Source: Ridgeia piscesae | Taxonomy: Eukaryota > Annelida > Polychaeta > Sabellida > Siboglinidae | Length of the DNA: 64,000 nt | NCBI GenBank assembly: GCA_025642075.2 | Contig: JAODUO010000124.1 | Coordinates: forward strand, 366,001 to 430,000 | Direction: 5' to 3' | Part shown: positions 1 through 11,672 of the stretch, in pieces | How the letters are laid out: each line of letters opens with the position of its first letter | Numbering within the stretch: position 1 is the first letter of the stretch | Notes under the pieces: model-generated | Seen by the model: only the letters and a program-made list of their open reading frames with translations | What the model was told of the DNA's origin: nothing | Database searches by the model: none | Translations under genes and position numbers: made by a program

Positions 1-430
1 CATGATAGTCAACGTTTCATTGTGAAGGCTTCCGAGGTTATTGAGAAATACAATGTAGTTGATATATATATAAGAAGTAGCCCATGCCTACAAATGTCTT
101 GTAACAATCCATATCAAATATTATTAATCTTTTGAGTTCGGAAGTTAGGTATTTTTTTGAGATATCATTTTATAGTTACGTTTTCTACGAGTATTGATTT
201 ACAATTAAGACAACCAGACATGTAACGTTGCTCTGATGTACACAATGGCATGCACAATTACCAAATATTCACATCCGGTTTATGAGATATGTGTATTTTG
301 CTCACTATGCAACATTCAAAACTCTCTCTTGAATGAAATCAATGTGTTTTTCTAGTATGCTCCATATTAACTATTACTGCATAATATGCCAAGTTACTGA
401 GCCAGTGAAATGACGTGACGTGCAGCATTG
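1..430. other. AT-rich DNA without recognised gene
   Basis: No coding region, RNA gene or clear repeat was recognised. The stretch is AT-rich and leads into the left arm of a palindromic repeat at about position 435. Confidence 0.5.
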
Positions 431-434
431 TAAC

Positions 435-1640
435 TGTCGTAAAATAAAATCAATGTAAATAAGTATAATTTTATTGTAATTTTTGAAATTTGACCTTTAA
501 CCTCGGATACCCAACAAATGTGTCCTCTGATGTTGCTAATATTTTGTACACAGTATCCTATACGATTGCAGAAGAGGCCCTGAAAATAATAGTGTGGGTA
601 AATAATAATGTTCAGAGATACATTAAATTAAGTACACCTGTCGATGAAATATTGTACCAGGATAGCACTGTATAACATGTGCAATACAAACCTTCAGCAC
701 AATCTCTGATGTATAAATCCATATATGTATATATGCTCACTAATTATAGAATTGCTATTCAATATATCAGGGTTATTGTTATGCAGTTATACTGATCAGA
801 GGGACAAGATCATGCACATGTAAATTGTGTCTCTTGTGTTACGTGATTTATGGCATACAGAGCAATGTTGAAGCATACAAAATTAATGAACATGTATTGC
901 ATAATACATATGGTAAGCATTGCAGATTGAATTGTATTGACAGTTGATCAGATTCATGTGTGATGATTGCAGTTTCATTAGACAGAGATAATATGTGAAG
1001 TGATGTGAAGTAATGAAATTTATAATTAGTGAGCACATAAAAATATACATGGATTTACCAATTATATATGTTGCCATTTTTCATCCACGGGTGTACGTAA
1101 TTTAATGTATCTCTGAACATTATTATTTGTCCACTCTAATATTTGCACGGATAACTCTTCTGCTATAGTATAGGATATTGTGTACAAAATATCAGAAAAA
1201 TCGGAGGATACATGTTTTGGGTAGCTGAGGTCAAAGGTCAAATTTCAAACATTACAACATTCTTATTTTATTTACACTAATGTTTTAATTTTATAATAGT
1301 TATGTGTGCAGCTTTATTAATAGCAGAGTTATAGGCATTAATGTAGTGGTCAGTATGCGATATGGGTCAAAGTTTAGTGACCTATTACAACATTCTTATT
1401 TTATTTACACTAATGTTTTAATTTTATAATAGTTATGTGTGCAGCTTTATTAATAGCAGAGTTATAGGCATTAATGTAGTGGTCAGTATGCGATCTGGGT
1501 CAAAGTTTAGTGACCTATATCTTCAATGATACTTGACCTAGATTTTTATTTTATTTTGATATCGCATGAGCCAACAACTGTACTAAATGTCATCAAAATT
1601 GGAGTCGGGTGATGTTTTGATAGATTGATTTGACATGAAA
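435..1640. mobile_element. Palindromic MITE-like element, copy 1
   Basis: The left part (about 435-760) reappears as a diverged reverse complement in the right part (about 1020-1260). Shared landmarks are the TTTGACCTTTAACCTC block, its mirror GAGGTCAAAGGTCAAA, and ATGTATCTCTGAACATTATT. A second copy of the family lies in inverted orientation at about 5680-7800 and matches the outer part as well, including the GTCATCAAAATTGGAGTCGG block near 1590. No transposase is encoded. A non-autonomous foldback element is the best reading; ends and target-site duplications could not be fixed. Confidence 0.7.
1252..1517. repeat. Two tandem copies of a ~133-bp unit
   Basis: The block beginning ATTACAACATTCTTATTTT and ending GGTCAAAGTTTAGTGACCTA occurs twice head to tail with an offset of 133 bases and almost no differences. 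The other palindromic copy (5.7-7.8 kb) does not show this doubling at the same place, so it is a local duplication within the arm of copy 1. Confidence 0.85.
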
Positions 1641-3130
1641 TGACCCAATATATTAGCATCCATGGAAATAACGAATTTCCCTTATAAATGGGATAATAAA
1701 GTTTTATTGCATAGTATTGTAATAATCTTCAAAGAGTTTTGTTGACTACAAAATGTGCTGGTGCTTACATAGACCAGTTAGATTGGAATAACTACATTAA
1801 AACAAATCACAAATAAAATTGCAATAAATGTGTCCATTATGTGCTAAGCACTTGTAAGATATAGTGATATACTCTGTACTGCTTTATCGTAATTATTGTT
1901 GTGAAATACGGGGAAATACGTAATTATGAGAACAATTACTTGCTGTATCTAGATTCAAGTGTAAGTATTACTTAAGAATTGTCCTTGTATACTTTTTTGT
2001 TTGTTGAATAAAAGCAATTATATTCAATATGTACTAGCTTTATTTTCGTATTAGTAATTGGTGTATTACTTTTCCTTTATTTCATTATTTATTTACACTT
2101 ATCATTCATCTGAAATACAAAAATATTCATGACTTACCAAGTGACACGTACTTTCTCATAGATTAAACGTGGGTAAACACAACTATTCTTATTGATATTT
2201 TTATTTCGGATTATGACATTTCTGTTAAGTTCGTTGTGATAAAATGTGCACAATGTGATGACATATTAAAGACTGTAAACACGGAATTCGAAACAACTAC
2301 GTCTAGGTTTAACAAAATAGCTACCGATACTTATTTTTACCACCTGTATAATGTAAACACTAACAGAACCACGTAGGAAACATTATCACGTCTACCGTGT
2401 AAACAGAGGCTATCCACGTGGACACATGGGCGTTACTCATTGGTCGAAAAATGCCCTGTCGCTTAACCCGTGTGGTGAGCCAAAACGGGCGTCAGGGCCG
2501 GTATAATTGCATGGCCCATATAGGTGAACGGGCATTTTGAATTATCCGTGCGCGAACTTACTTTGTTATGTCAGAAAGTACTGATGTAAGGTTATAGGTT
2601 TATATTAGGCAATTAGCTACGCTTACACAGTGTATGTTCAACAAGACTTTAAATTAAAGCATTATTATGTTTAAATTGAAAGAGATTATAACTAGTACAG
2701 GTAATAATACGCAGGGTGGATTCAACAAGATGTTTTACAACAAATTACTTTTTATACCGTTTTGTCACGATGTACCGAAATAATTGTGCAAGGCGGTGGT
2801 AGTACAAATAATTTTGGTATCGCCATCTGGCGAATTAATTTGAACCGTCCTACAGTTGATGCGCTAGAGGCGGATAATTCTGCAACAAAACATTCGATGA
2901 AAACGCGCGCGAAACAAGCATTGACGAAGTCGCAGATCTGAGAAGGAAATGGGAATGTCGTTCTTTATGCGTTATCATTTCTGATATATCTTGAGATAAG
3001 ATGAGCTAACCATGTGACATGTTACACGGCATATATGGAATACATACAGTAATGTGAGGTTTCGATATTTTTCATCGCCTTACAAATACTAAATGACCGT
3101 AGCGTAGGCGTTGCCGAAGCATCTAAAAGT
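1640..3130. other. Intergenic DNA, no gene recognised
   Basis: No convincing exon, RNA gene or known repeat was seen. The part from about 2380 to 2960 is more GC-rich than its surroundings and could include a promoter, but no specific element could be supported. Confidence 0.4.
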
Positions 3131-3139
3131 CCTGATGGC

Positions 3140-3355
3140 ATGACGCCGCCTTCGTTGACCTTGACATTGCTGTTGTTGACAGCATTAATGTATCACATTG
3201 TTATTAATAGTAATAGTATTGCCAAATCCGCGGTTTTCCAGGAATTTTCTAGTTCAGTTCCTCTTACTTTCTGCATACGCATGAACCATGTTAGATGCGC
3301 GGGTACACAATTTGTAGCGAACATGTTAGCCTCGACGACGACATCTAAGCGTTAA
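3140..3355 (+). CDS. Weak candidate exon, signal-peptide-like ORF (hypothetical)
   Basis: A 71-codon ATG frame starts with a polar residue cluster followed by a leucine-rich hydrophobic run (residues 6-22), as in a secretory signal or membrane anchor. The remainder has no recognisable domain and only two cysteines. It sits just downstream of a comparatively GC-rich stretch, which is weak support for a first exon. No homologous copy is seen elsewhere in the window. It could equally be a chance ORF. Confidence 0.2.
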   Translation: MTPPSLTLTLLLLTALMYHIVINSNSIAKSAVFQEFSSSVPLTFCIRMNHVRCAGTQFVANMLASTTTSKR

Positions 3356-3359
3356 CAAA

Positions 3360-4115
3360 CTATTTAAAGTCAGACAGGCTGCAAATCAGAGCAATATGAA
3401 TATGACAGGTCTAGACTCTAGTTGTTTTAATTATAAATATATGCATATGAAACGATGGTAAGTTTTTATTATGACCAACGTCCAACCTAAACAAGCTAAT
3501 GAGAAGCAACACGGATTGTAACCATTTCTAGCCTCTAGATGTAGGCCAGTCCCGATAACTCAACTAACTAGAACATCTCAAAATCCTTCCGTGCTTTCTT
3601 CACACGCAAAAAAGGATCGGAAGTAGTCGGAAGTGGATTAATTTAAATTTTAAAATAAAAATAATAATATTGTAGCATTTATAATATATACAGATGCATA
3701 ACTAAAATACCCAGACATATTACTCTGATAATATATTTCTTTACACATACCAACATCCGACACAACAAGATATGAAGTCTTGTTCGTATATTGGTGTAAG
3801 CTAGTTCTTATAACTCAAATAACCAGTAACCCTCAATAGTATTTCACGCTTTCTTCATAACAAAACATGATCATTCAGCTGAAGTTTTATGTGTCCCTAG
3901 ATGGTAACTGATTCACGATTCGTTAAAGGGTTTGAAACATTGATTGCTATCTAAATGCACATGCCTTCGTTAGCAGTTGTGCATAGTTGATAACTATACA
4001 TACCTTTGTGCGTTATCAGAGCAATATGACTTGTCTGAATGTTTTAATTACAAACGCTATTTATTCATTTAAAAATACGCCCAGTTCAGACCCTATTGTT
4101 TGTGCAAAAAACAGA
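3360..4115. other. AT-rich DNA, no gene recognised
   Basis: Nothing coding was recognised. Two weakly similar stretches (about 3360-3600 and 3730-3900) share phrases such as TTTCTTCACACG / TTTCTTCATAAC and may be an old internal duplication. Confidence 0.35.
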
Positions 4116-4119
4116 AGGA

Positions 4120-4260
4120 TATTGAGAATTACTTAAGTAGTTTATTTTGAAATCTACTTGTAACGAAGTACATTTTTGGGGAAATACTTTTACTTGTAAC
4201 GAAGTACTTTTTGGCTTACTTTCTTACTTTTTACTTTTAAATTTTGCGTTACTTTACGTG
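4120..4260. mobile_element. hAT (Tol2-like) terminal fragment
   Basis: The stretch is built from repeats of ACTTGTAACGAAGTACTTTT and TACTTTTACTT. That is the style of the subterminal repeats of Tol2-type hAT transposons, which are rich in AGTACTTGAGTAAAAGTA motifs. The same wording occurs at both ends of the relic at 55738-56965. No transposase is nearby, so it is a solo end or small internal-deletion derivative. Confidence 0.5.
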
Positions 4261-4773
4261 GGTCTACTACCAATTTTAAAATTACCCTCGATCCCTGATT
4301 GTGTAGTTGTTGTTTGCTTTGCGCTCGGGCCGACATCATGGCATTAATCGTGTTTCTAGCTGATCTATTATATAACTGGCGCTTGGTTTCCGAGACGTCC
4401 CAGCGTGTGTTAAAACCCATGAAGAGTTGGTTTGATTAAGGCCAATTAAAGAGTAAATGTGGAGCAAGGCATTGTTTGGTCTGTTCAGACATCAATGATC
4501 AGTCGCATTTCCCTGCTGCCAGTCCTTGGCTTCGCACATCGGTGTTTCCGTAAGACCGGCGCATCGACAATGCTGCGAGTCAATGGCTTGAAAATTGCAA
4601 TCGAGATTCATTGATACTTCTTGTTTAGAAATCTGATAAATACGTTGCATCTAAGAGATCAGTATAATGCCCGGCTGAAACGTCATGATGAATTGCGTCG
4701 CAAATATTAGGCGTAACACTTCGCCACGCAAAACATGCCACTGATGCATAAACTTAAGAATTCACCAACCGCC

Positions 4774-4780
4774 TATAAAA
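4774..4780 (+). promoter_or_regulatory. Candidate TATA box
   Basis: TATAAAA lies 97 bases upstream of an ATG that opens a signal-peptide-like frame. The spacing allows a start site near 4805 and a 5' leader of about 65 bases. A TATA-like heptamer in AT-rich DNA is weak evidence on its own. Confidence 0.3.
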
Positions 4781-4869
4781 TGGGGAGTCGTAGTCGTTTT
4801 GGCGTGGTAAATGCGCGACATAAATCGGTATTTTAACGATAACTGAAAGACGATTGAAGTTGTGCCAAT

Positions 4870-5275
4870 AATGAGAGTATTTATTTTAGTTTTGAACTTT
4901 TATGCGAGTTCAGCTGAGAGCCAGGTTCTTATTTTAGATCTCATATTATCGTTAATCTGTCTGTCTGTTAGTGCATAATTTATTTCAAAACTATAATTTC
5001 GTGAATTTTTCTTTAATGCTGCCTATCCTCCTTAGCTTCCTAGAACCTTCGTCCATCCATCAACGACTCACGCACTGTTCTACGTTTACGCAATTGCTTA
5101 ACCACTTGGTTTTGTCGCGCCTCTGAGATTGATCTTCGAGGATATTGGCGCATAAGAAGTTATTATTATTATTATTATTAATTGTATTTAGTTCAACATT
5201 CAACAGTGTGTAACACTGTTTTCTGAACATCACATAGACTGCGCGGTCGACACGCAGTACCTTCCAGTTCTACGA
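4870..5275 (+). repeat. ~400-bp block duplicated at 6007-6460
   Basis: The block from ATGAGAGTATTTATTTTAG to GACACGCAGTACCTT recurs at 6007-6460 with few substitutions, a longer (ATT)n tract and a small insertion. In the second place it interrupts a palindromic element, whose sequence resumes immediately afterwards. This is therefore a mobile or duplicated segment rather than two independent genes. Confidence 0.8.
4871..4978 (+). CDS. Candidate first exon, short secretory peptide (hypothetical)
   Basis: The frame begins MRVFILVLNFYASSAES, which resembles a cleavable signal peptide with an A-x-S-like cleavage region, and stops after 35 codons. A weak donor (CAG followed by GTTCTT) just after the predicted cleavage site could end an exon at 4923. 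The block from here to about 5275 was copied into a nearby palindromic element (6007-6460), where the peptide start is intact but the tail differs. No function can be assigned. Confidence 0.25.
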   Translation: MRVFILVLNFYASSAESQVLILDLILSLICLSVSA

Positions 5276-5490
5276 GGTTTGCGGTGCAGTGGCTGCATTG
5301 GTCTTCTTTGAAATGCCGTTGGTAGTAGATACAAAATGGAATCGTAGTAAATATGAATGCTACATTTAAATATCAAAACACCTTAAATTTAGTCATTATC
5401 TCAAGCTAAGATAATTATATATATATTATAATCACAAAAGACAAACATTAACAACATAATTGCACTGGTGGCATAAGAAGATCTCATATA

Positions 5491-5496
<6 letters not shown>

Positions 5497-5546
<50 letters not shown>
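5497..5546. repeat. (TA)n microsatellite
   Basis: An uninterrupted alternating TA tract of about 50 bases. Confidence 0.95.
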
Positions 5547-5548
<2 letters not shown>

Positions 5549-5617
5549 CTTGTTCCCCTTACCTCTTCAAAATCGATAAGACGCATATAATTTGTCAACA
5601 GATATATGTATACACCA

Positions 5618-5677
5618 TTAAATTCACGCCTTCATAACCACCATAGCTTTATGGTGGTTATGAAGGCGTGAATTTAA
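5618..5677. repeat. Perfect 28-bp inverted repeat with 4-base loop
   Basis: Bases 5618-5645 are the exact reverse complement of 5650-5677, separated by GCTT. The stem contains CACGCCTTCATAACCACC and would form a very stable hairpin in DNA or RNA. It lies directly outside the left edge of palindromic MITE copy 2, so it may be a transposition scar or the ends of a tiny foldback element. Confidence 0.95.
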
Positions 5678-5679
5678 CA

Positions 5680-6305
5680 TTCCATGTCAAATCAATCACA
5701 CAAAACATCACCCGACTCCAATTTTGAGGACATTTAGTACAGTTATTGGCTCATGCGAGAATATCAAAATAAAATAAAAATCTAGGTCAAGTATCATTGA
5801 AGATATAGGTCACTGAACTTTGACCCAAATCGCATACTGACGGCTACATTGATGCCTGTAATTCTGCTATTAATAAAGCCAGAGAAACAATCAATATATC
5901 ATTGGAAAGCCTATAAACATGCACACATAATTATTATAAAATTAAAACATTAGTGTAAATAAGAATGTTGTAATTTTTGAAATTTGACCTTTAACCTCAG
6001 ATATATAATGAGAGTATTTATTTTAGTTTTGAACTTTTATGCGAGTTCAGCTGAGAGCCAGGTTCTTATTTTATATCTCATATTATCGTTAATCTCCATA
6101 CATCGTGGTCTGTTAGTGCATAATTTATTTCAAAACTGTATAATTTCGTGAATTTTTCTTTAATGCTGCCTATCCTCCTTAGCTTCCTAGAACCTTCGTC
6201 CATCCATCAACGACTCACGCACTGTTCTACGTTTACGCAATTGTTTAACCCCTTGGTTTTGTCGCGCCACTGAGCTTGATCTTCGAGGATATTGGCGCAT
6301 AAGAA

Positions 6306-6375
<70 letters not shown>

Positions 6376-7800
6376 ATTGTATTTAGTTCAACATTCAACA
6401 GTGTGTAACACTGTTTTCTGAACATCGTATAGACTGCGCGGTCGACACGCAGTACCTTAACTGAACTTTGACCCAAATCGCATACTGACGGCTACATTAA
6501 TGCCTGTAATTCTGCTATTAATAAAGCCAGAGAAACAATATATCATTGGAAAGCCTATAAACATGCACACATAATTATTATAAAATAAAAACATTAGTGT
6601 AAATAAGAATGTTGTATTTTTGGAAATTTGACCTTTAACCTCAGATACCCAAACATGTATCCTCTGATTTTGCTAATATCTTTACACATTATCCTATACC
6701 ATTGCAGAAGAATCGCTGAAAATATTAGAGTGGCCAAATAATAATGTTCAGAGATACATTAAATTAAGTACACCCGTTGATGAAAAATTGCACCAGGATA
6801 GCACTGTATAACCCAATACGAACAAACAGCATAGTCTCTGATGTGTAAATGATATATGTATATGTGCTCACTAATTAAAAATTTCATTACTTCACCTTTT
6901 TCAGATCAATTGACATATTATCTCTCAGTCTAATTAAACTGAAATCATCACACATGAAGTTGATCAACTGTCAATACAATTCAATCTGCAAAGCTTACCA
7001 TATGTATTTTACAATACAAGTTGGTCAGTTGTATGCTGCAACATTGTTCTGTATGCCATAAATCACATAACATTACAGAAAAAATGTACATGTGCACGAT
7101 CTTGTCCCTCTGATGGATAATAACCCCTGGTATATTGAAAAGCAATTATATAAATAGTGAGCATATATATATACATATATGGATTTATACATAAGAGATT
7201 GTGCTGTCTGTTTGTATTGCACAGGTTATACAGTGCTATCCTGGTGCAATTTTTCATCCACGGGTGTACTTAATTTAATGTATCTCTGAAACTTATTATT
7301 TGCCCACTCTAATATTTTCAAGGACTCTTCTGCAATACTATTGAATCCTGGGTATACAATATTAGCAACATCAGAGATTGTGCTGTATGTTTCTATTGGC
7401 TTAAATAGTGCTATCCTAGCTGGTGCAATTTTTCATTTACGGGTGTACTTAATTTAATGTATCTCTGAATCTTATTATTTGCCCACTGCCCCACACTAAT
7501 ATTTTCAGTGGCTCTTCTGCAATAGTATAGGATACTGTCTACAAAATATTAGCAAAATCATAGGATACATTTATGGGTATCTGAGGTCAAAGGTCAAATT
7601 TCGAAAATTACAACATTCCTATTTACACTATTTTAATTTTATGACAGTTATACGCATAGTGTATTGGCTTTCCACTGATATATTGTTTGTTTCTCTAGCT
7701 TTATTAATAGCAGAGTTACAGGCATTACTATAGCGGTAAGTATGCGAATCGGGTCAAAGTTCACTGACCTATATCTTCACTGACCTATACTGACCTAAGA
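5680..7800. mobile_element. Palindromic MITE-like element, copy 2, with insertion
   Basis: This is the same family as 435-1640 but inverted. It starts at ATGTCAAATCAATCACAC, and the matching inverted arm ends near 7790. The left arm is interrupted at 6006 by a copy of the 4870-5275 block, after which arm sequence already seen at about 5813-6005 is repeated at 6461-6650. The right arm itself carries a partial second copy at about 7380-7560. No transposase frame is present. Confidence 0.7.
6306..6375. repeat. (ATT)n microsatellite
   Basis: About 23 ATT units with one interruption. It is the expanded counterpart of the short (ATT)n at 5161-5180 in the parent block. Confidence 0.95.
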
Positions 7801-9440
7801 ACATTCCATTCGGTAATATGATCGGTAAACGATAGCCATTTTGTAAATTATGGCATGATTTTTGTCTTCAGTCACATTGGCAGTGTTTACAAAAGCAATT
7901 ATAATTTGAAAACTAACCGTCAAAATTGGATAAATGTTTTACTATGATAAAACTAACATACATGGCTACATTACTTCCACAGGATCAATGTTGTGTTGTA
8001 AACAATAATAATATGTAGCATGATGAAGTTGCTTATTTATTTTATCATCATAATTGTTAAAGTTTGCTTGAAGATCTTAAATGTAATTGCAACACATAAA
8101 TTGTAATAACACATTTTATTCACACAATAATTCCATGTACAGTGCAATTAATATCATATATTTTCATGCATCGGTTGTCGAGTTATTCGAATTTTAATGC
8201 AAGCAACATGCAGCGTAATTCACAGATGGCTGCCATCTTAAAATTGTCTGCCCACAGCAGGGTGTACAATAAGAAGGCTGCCTACCCAGTAAAGAGTTAA
8301 AGAAATGGTCGCGTTTTCTCATATAACGTGCAATGTTCTTTGGCTGAACCATGGAGCGGTTCAGACGAGATATACGAGTATTTGTGACTGTTCTGCATGG
8401 AAGTCACCTTTAACCTAGGTTGTGTAGTTGTAATGTTTGCACTGCTTCCAGATAGATTGTGACGAATACTATATGCATATCGAAGATGTGCTGCGTGTGT
8501 TTATCGATGTCCAGCTGGACAGCCTACCGGGCATAGTCAATGGCCGATTTGCAAACACCGCTGCGTTCTTTGTCGTTCCTGCATACTAACAATGTGGAAT
8601 TGGTTGCAACCTTTTGCAGATGACAAATCAAACTTCAAAATTTCTAATAATACCATAACATTATCAAGATTTAACAGAAAACGTGTCGTTATTAAATATA
8701 ACGTGCTAGTGCTTTTATAAGCAATATAATGCTAATTTGATATATACATTACTGGCATCTGTTGATGTATTTGATTGAGCGATATCGACATTCCCAGCAA
8801 GAGCATCTTCGATAAATGTGAAGGTTCTTTTGGCATGAGGCATCCCCACTTTGCGTCGACATAGTTTTATATGGTATTTAAATTTGTGCGATATTTGTTG
8901 GTTAGAAGCCACCCAATATAGCACAACACATCATCAGCGGGACAGATATTACTGGATAAATTTCGTCAACGCCTAAAAAAGCTTCCGGGACCCTGACATA
9001 GAAAATATTATCATACCAATCTACGATTAAATCACATATATCACAGGTATATGCACTAGCCATATGGTAGTGAGTCATAGATAACAAAAACTATGCAAAA
9101 CCTCAAATGTAGTTGAATACTGTTTAATGCGGGACAGCATGTGAATTGTCATGAGCTTGTGTTTATGTCACAAACTCTTCATTGTTTTATTTGCGAATGC
9201 TCTTGATAATAGCTTTTTGCTGAATGACCAAGTGTGTGGCTTATTAACTGGGCTTAGGGCCAAAAGTTAAGTATACATCAAAAGAGCATAGTACCGTAGT
9301 TGTTTACATTGCTTTATAATTAGTACTATATATGGAAACCGTATATATTCGGGTCAGTGTTTATATAGCGCAGTGTGGATTGAACTAACCTTAGAACATC
9401 CGCTAACTGAAATCATGTGCTAAAAGCAATAATAAATACA
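7800..9440. other. Region upstream of gene A, no gene recognised
   Basis: No exon could be supported. The part around 7900-7990 resembles 53800-53890 inside a DNA transposon (shared words such as ATTGGATAA, GCTACATT and CACAG). A noncoding first exon of gene A probably lies in or before this region, but no donor-flanked candidate could be singled out. Confidence 0.35.
8165..8225 (+). repeat. ~60-bp dispersed repeat, copy 1
   Basis: The words TCATGCATCGGTTGTCGAG and AATTTTAATGCAAGCAACAT recur in the same order and spacing at about 10963-11022 with two or three differences. A weaker relative may exist near 17836. Confidence 0.75.
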
Positions 9441-9480
9441 TAAAATATATATCTGATAAACGTAAGTTGTCTTATTTCAG

Positions 9481-9728
9481 ATACACAATGTTGTTGTCAG
9501 CATTACTCGTGATGTTGTTGCCCGTTGGGCTAGTTTGGGGAAGACCACACGGCAGCATAATGCAACGACCATTTACAAGTGTGAATGCGCCGACGCTGCC
9601 GGTATTACATACCGCCGACAAAGTCGGTGAAATAAACGAAGAAGCTCGAACGGCGAAGCGTGTGGACAGGGTATACAAAGACCGAGAAAAAGACGATTCT
9701 GCCTCGGGGCCATTGCCAACCGAGAACC
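9481..9728 (+). CDS. Gene A exon with signal peptide (secreted repeat protein)
   Basis: The exon follows a T-rich acceptor (GTCTTATTTCAG), and the ATG at 9488 lies 7 bases into it, the same layout as the signal exons at 31067 and 62717. The protein starts MLLSALLVMLLPVGLVWG, a clear secretory signal, then a polar segment of about 60 residues with several basic pairs. A consensus donor (GTAAGT) at 9729 ends the exon after the first base of a codon (phase 1). The next T-rich acceptor that keeps a long frame open in phase 1 is at 11136, giving a joined product of about 1182 residues. Without that splice the frame stops at 9772 after 94 codons. The exon identity is well supported; the join is inferred. 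Confidence 0.65.
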
Positions 9729-9890
9729 GTAAGTCAACACACATTACCGTAAAGGATCTAGTACCAGCGTAAACGACAATGGCAAACCGCGATAGCAAAT
9801 GGCAAAATAACATAATTATTGTCCGGCAGACTGAGTCAGCAATAATTTATGTTCTTTCTGTTCTACGTCGTCTCGATGGCAAAACATTTA

Positions 9891-9993
9891 AAGGGAGCCG
9901 TGTGTGTTTAATTTTTAAAAGGAGCAGTTTGTGTTTTAATTTTTAAAGGGAGCAATTTGTGTTTTTATTTTTAAAGGGAGCAGTTTGTGTTCT
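9891..9993 (+). repeat. 33-bp tandem repeat, about three copies
   Basis: The unit AAAGGGAGCAGTTTGTGTTT plus an AATTTTT tail is repeated about three times with small changes, within the inferred intron of gene A. Confidence 0.85.
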
Positions 9994-10365
9994 GTTGCTA
10001 ATGTTGATGTATCATGTTTTTAATTGCTCAAGGTGTATCGTCTGGCTGCCATCAGATATGGAGTCAATGTCTAAAACACATTAAATGAAAAATAAATGAC
10101 CATAGATTCACGGTTTATTCTTAAATATATATTATTACAGCACCATGCGCATGCAACGCAAACATCATCATGTGACGTATCGTGGACGGTATTTTTGAAG
10201 CGTCAGGTTCTACTATAATTGCATAAATAATGCTGAACCTACAGAGCTAATCAACCTGGTGGCGCCGTTACGCAACTCGAGCCTCGTCTCGTCAACCGCC
10301 AGCATCCCGTTACCTCCTTACGCCGCATTAATTCATGATATCCAACATTCGTTAACACACGTTAT

Positions 10366-10380
10366 ATGTATGTATGTATG

Positions 10381-10448
<68 letters not shown>

Positions 10449-10464
10449 TACATACATACATACA

Positions 10465-10493
<29 letters not shown>
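10366..10493. repeat. Compound (GTAT)n(TA)n(CATA)n microsatellite
   Basis: GTAT units pass into about 27 TA units and then into CATA units, giving a near-palindromic simple repeat. The open frames across it are a by-product of the repeat. Confidence 0.95.
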
Positions 10494-10495
<2 letters not shown>

Positions 10496-10962
10496 GCATG
10501 CCTTGTATTCACTGTTTACTGCGCACACCGGCCAAACCCGACCAGTAAACGCACAGTTTACTGGACAGTTTACTGCGATCATATCCTTCATTTACATTAA
10601 CCACACAGTTCAAGCGGCATACATACTGCACTAATTTTACAGGATCACTGTGATAGGTTGACTTTGAAGGTCGACTTTGAAGAAAAACTAGTTTCTTATA
10701 TTTAATAGTCAAAGTGTATGTTGCAAACCCTGTTTTATGTTAATCTGAGCATCGATTTTGTCATGGTCAAATTGTGTCCTGGAAGGTCGTCAGGTATCAA
10801 GGTCGGGTCAAAGTTTGAATTTTGGTTTGAGACTCGTGCTCGTAACAAAATGTCATCAAAATCTAAGACGATTATGTAAATTTCAACCTGTTTTTGAATA
10901 ATTTTACATGGACGTCTTAATAGCATATTTTATTCACAAAACGTAATTCATTTCATACATTG

Positions 10963-11022
10963 TCATGCATCGGTTGTCGAGATATCCAAATTTTAATGCA
11001 AGCAACATGCAACGTAATTCAG
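10963..11022 (+). repeat. ~60-bp dispersed repeat, copy 2
   Basis: This is the second copy of the block at 8165-8225, including TCATGCATCGGTTGTCGAG and AATTTTAATGCAAGCAACAT. It ends about 115 bases before the acceptor of the large gene A exon. Confidence 0.75.
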
Positions 11023-11136
11023 GGTTTGGCTGTCAACCCAGTGAGCGCGATTACGTCACAGGCTCGAGTTCCGCATCAGCGCCCCTAGCGATCATGTAGA
11101 TTCCTTGTTGCATGTTTTATGTTGGTTGGATTGTAG

Positions 11137-11577
11137 CTGGGCACGTTCAGGTTGGTGTACGCCAGCCATTACGTGTGACACATCGTGTGGGAAGAAAGTG
11201 GGAAGTGGAGGAAAGCAAGGTTGATGTCGACGGCCCTGACGTACCCGCCAGCCTCTCAGCTCATGTTCGTGGTATCGAGGGTCTAGAGAAATACAAAGAT
11301 GAAAACGACAACGTTGCGGCTGGCGTGGACCGGCGCATCCACACGGGAGACGACGGCAGAGTAGACAGTGTCGCGCCGCGCCTTAGAAGACGTCGTTTTT
11401 CTGATCACTTTGCAGAGTCCGAAAGAGTTCATGATGATGATGATGATTATGTCTATGGTGGTGGTGATGATGAAAAAGAAGAAGAACAAGCACAAGAACC
11501 AGAAAAAGATTTAAAAGAAGATTTAAAAGAAGAAGAAGATGATGGTGGTGATGGTCATGGTGATGGTCATGGTGCTG

Positions 11578-11672
<95 letters not shown>

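Noticed and set aside
490..675. 61-codon frame at the start of the window
   Set aside because: It lies wholly in an arm of the palindromic element, and the equivalent frame is broken in the other copy.
6207..6476. Minus-strand frame with a poly-Asn run
   Set aside because: The Asn run is the (AAT)n tract; the remainder is repeat-derived and starts in the adjoining MITE arm.
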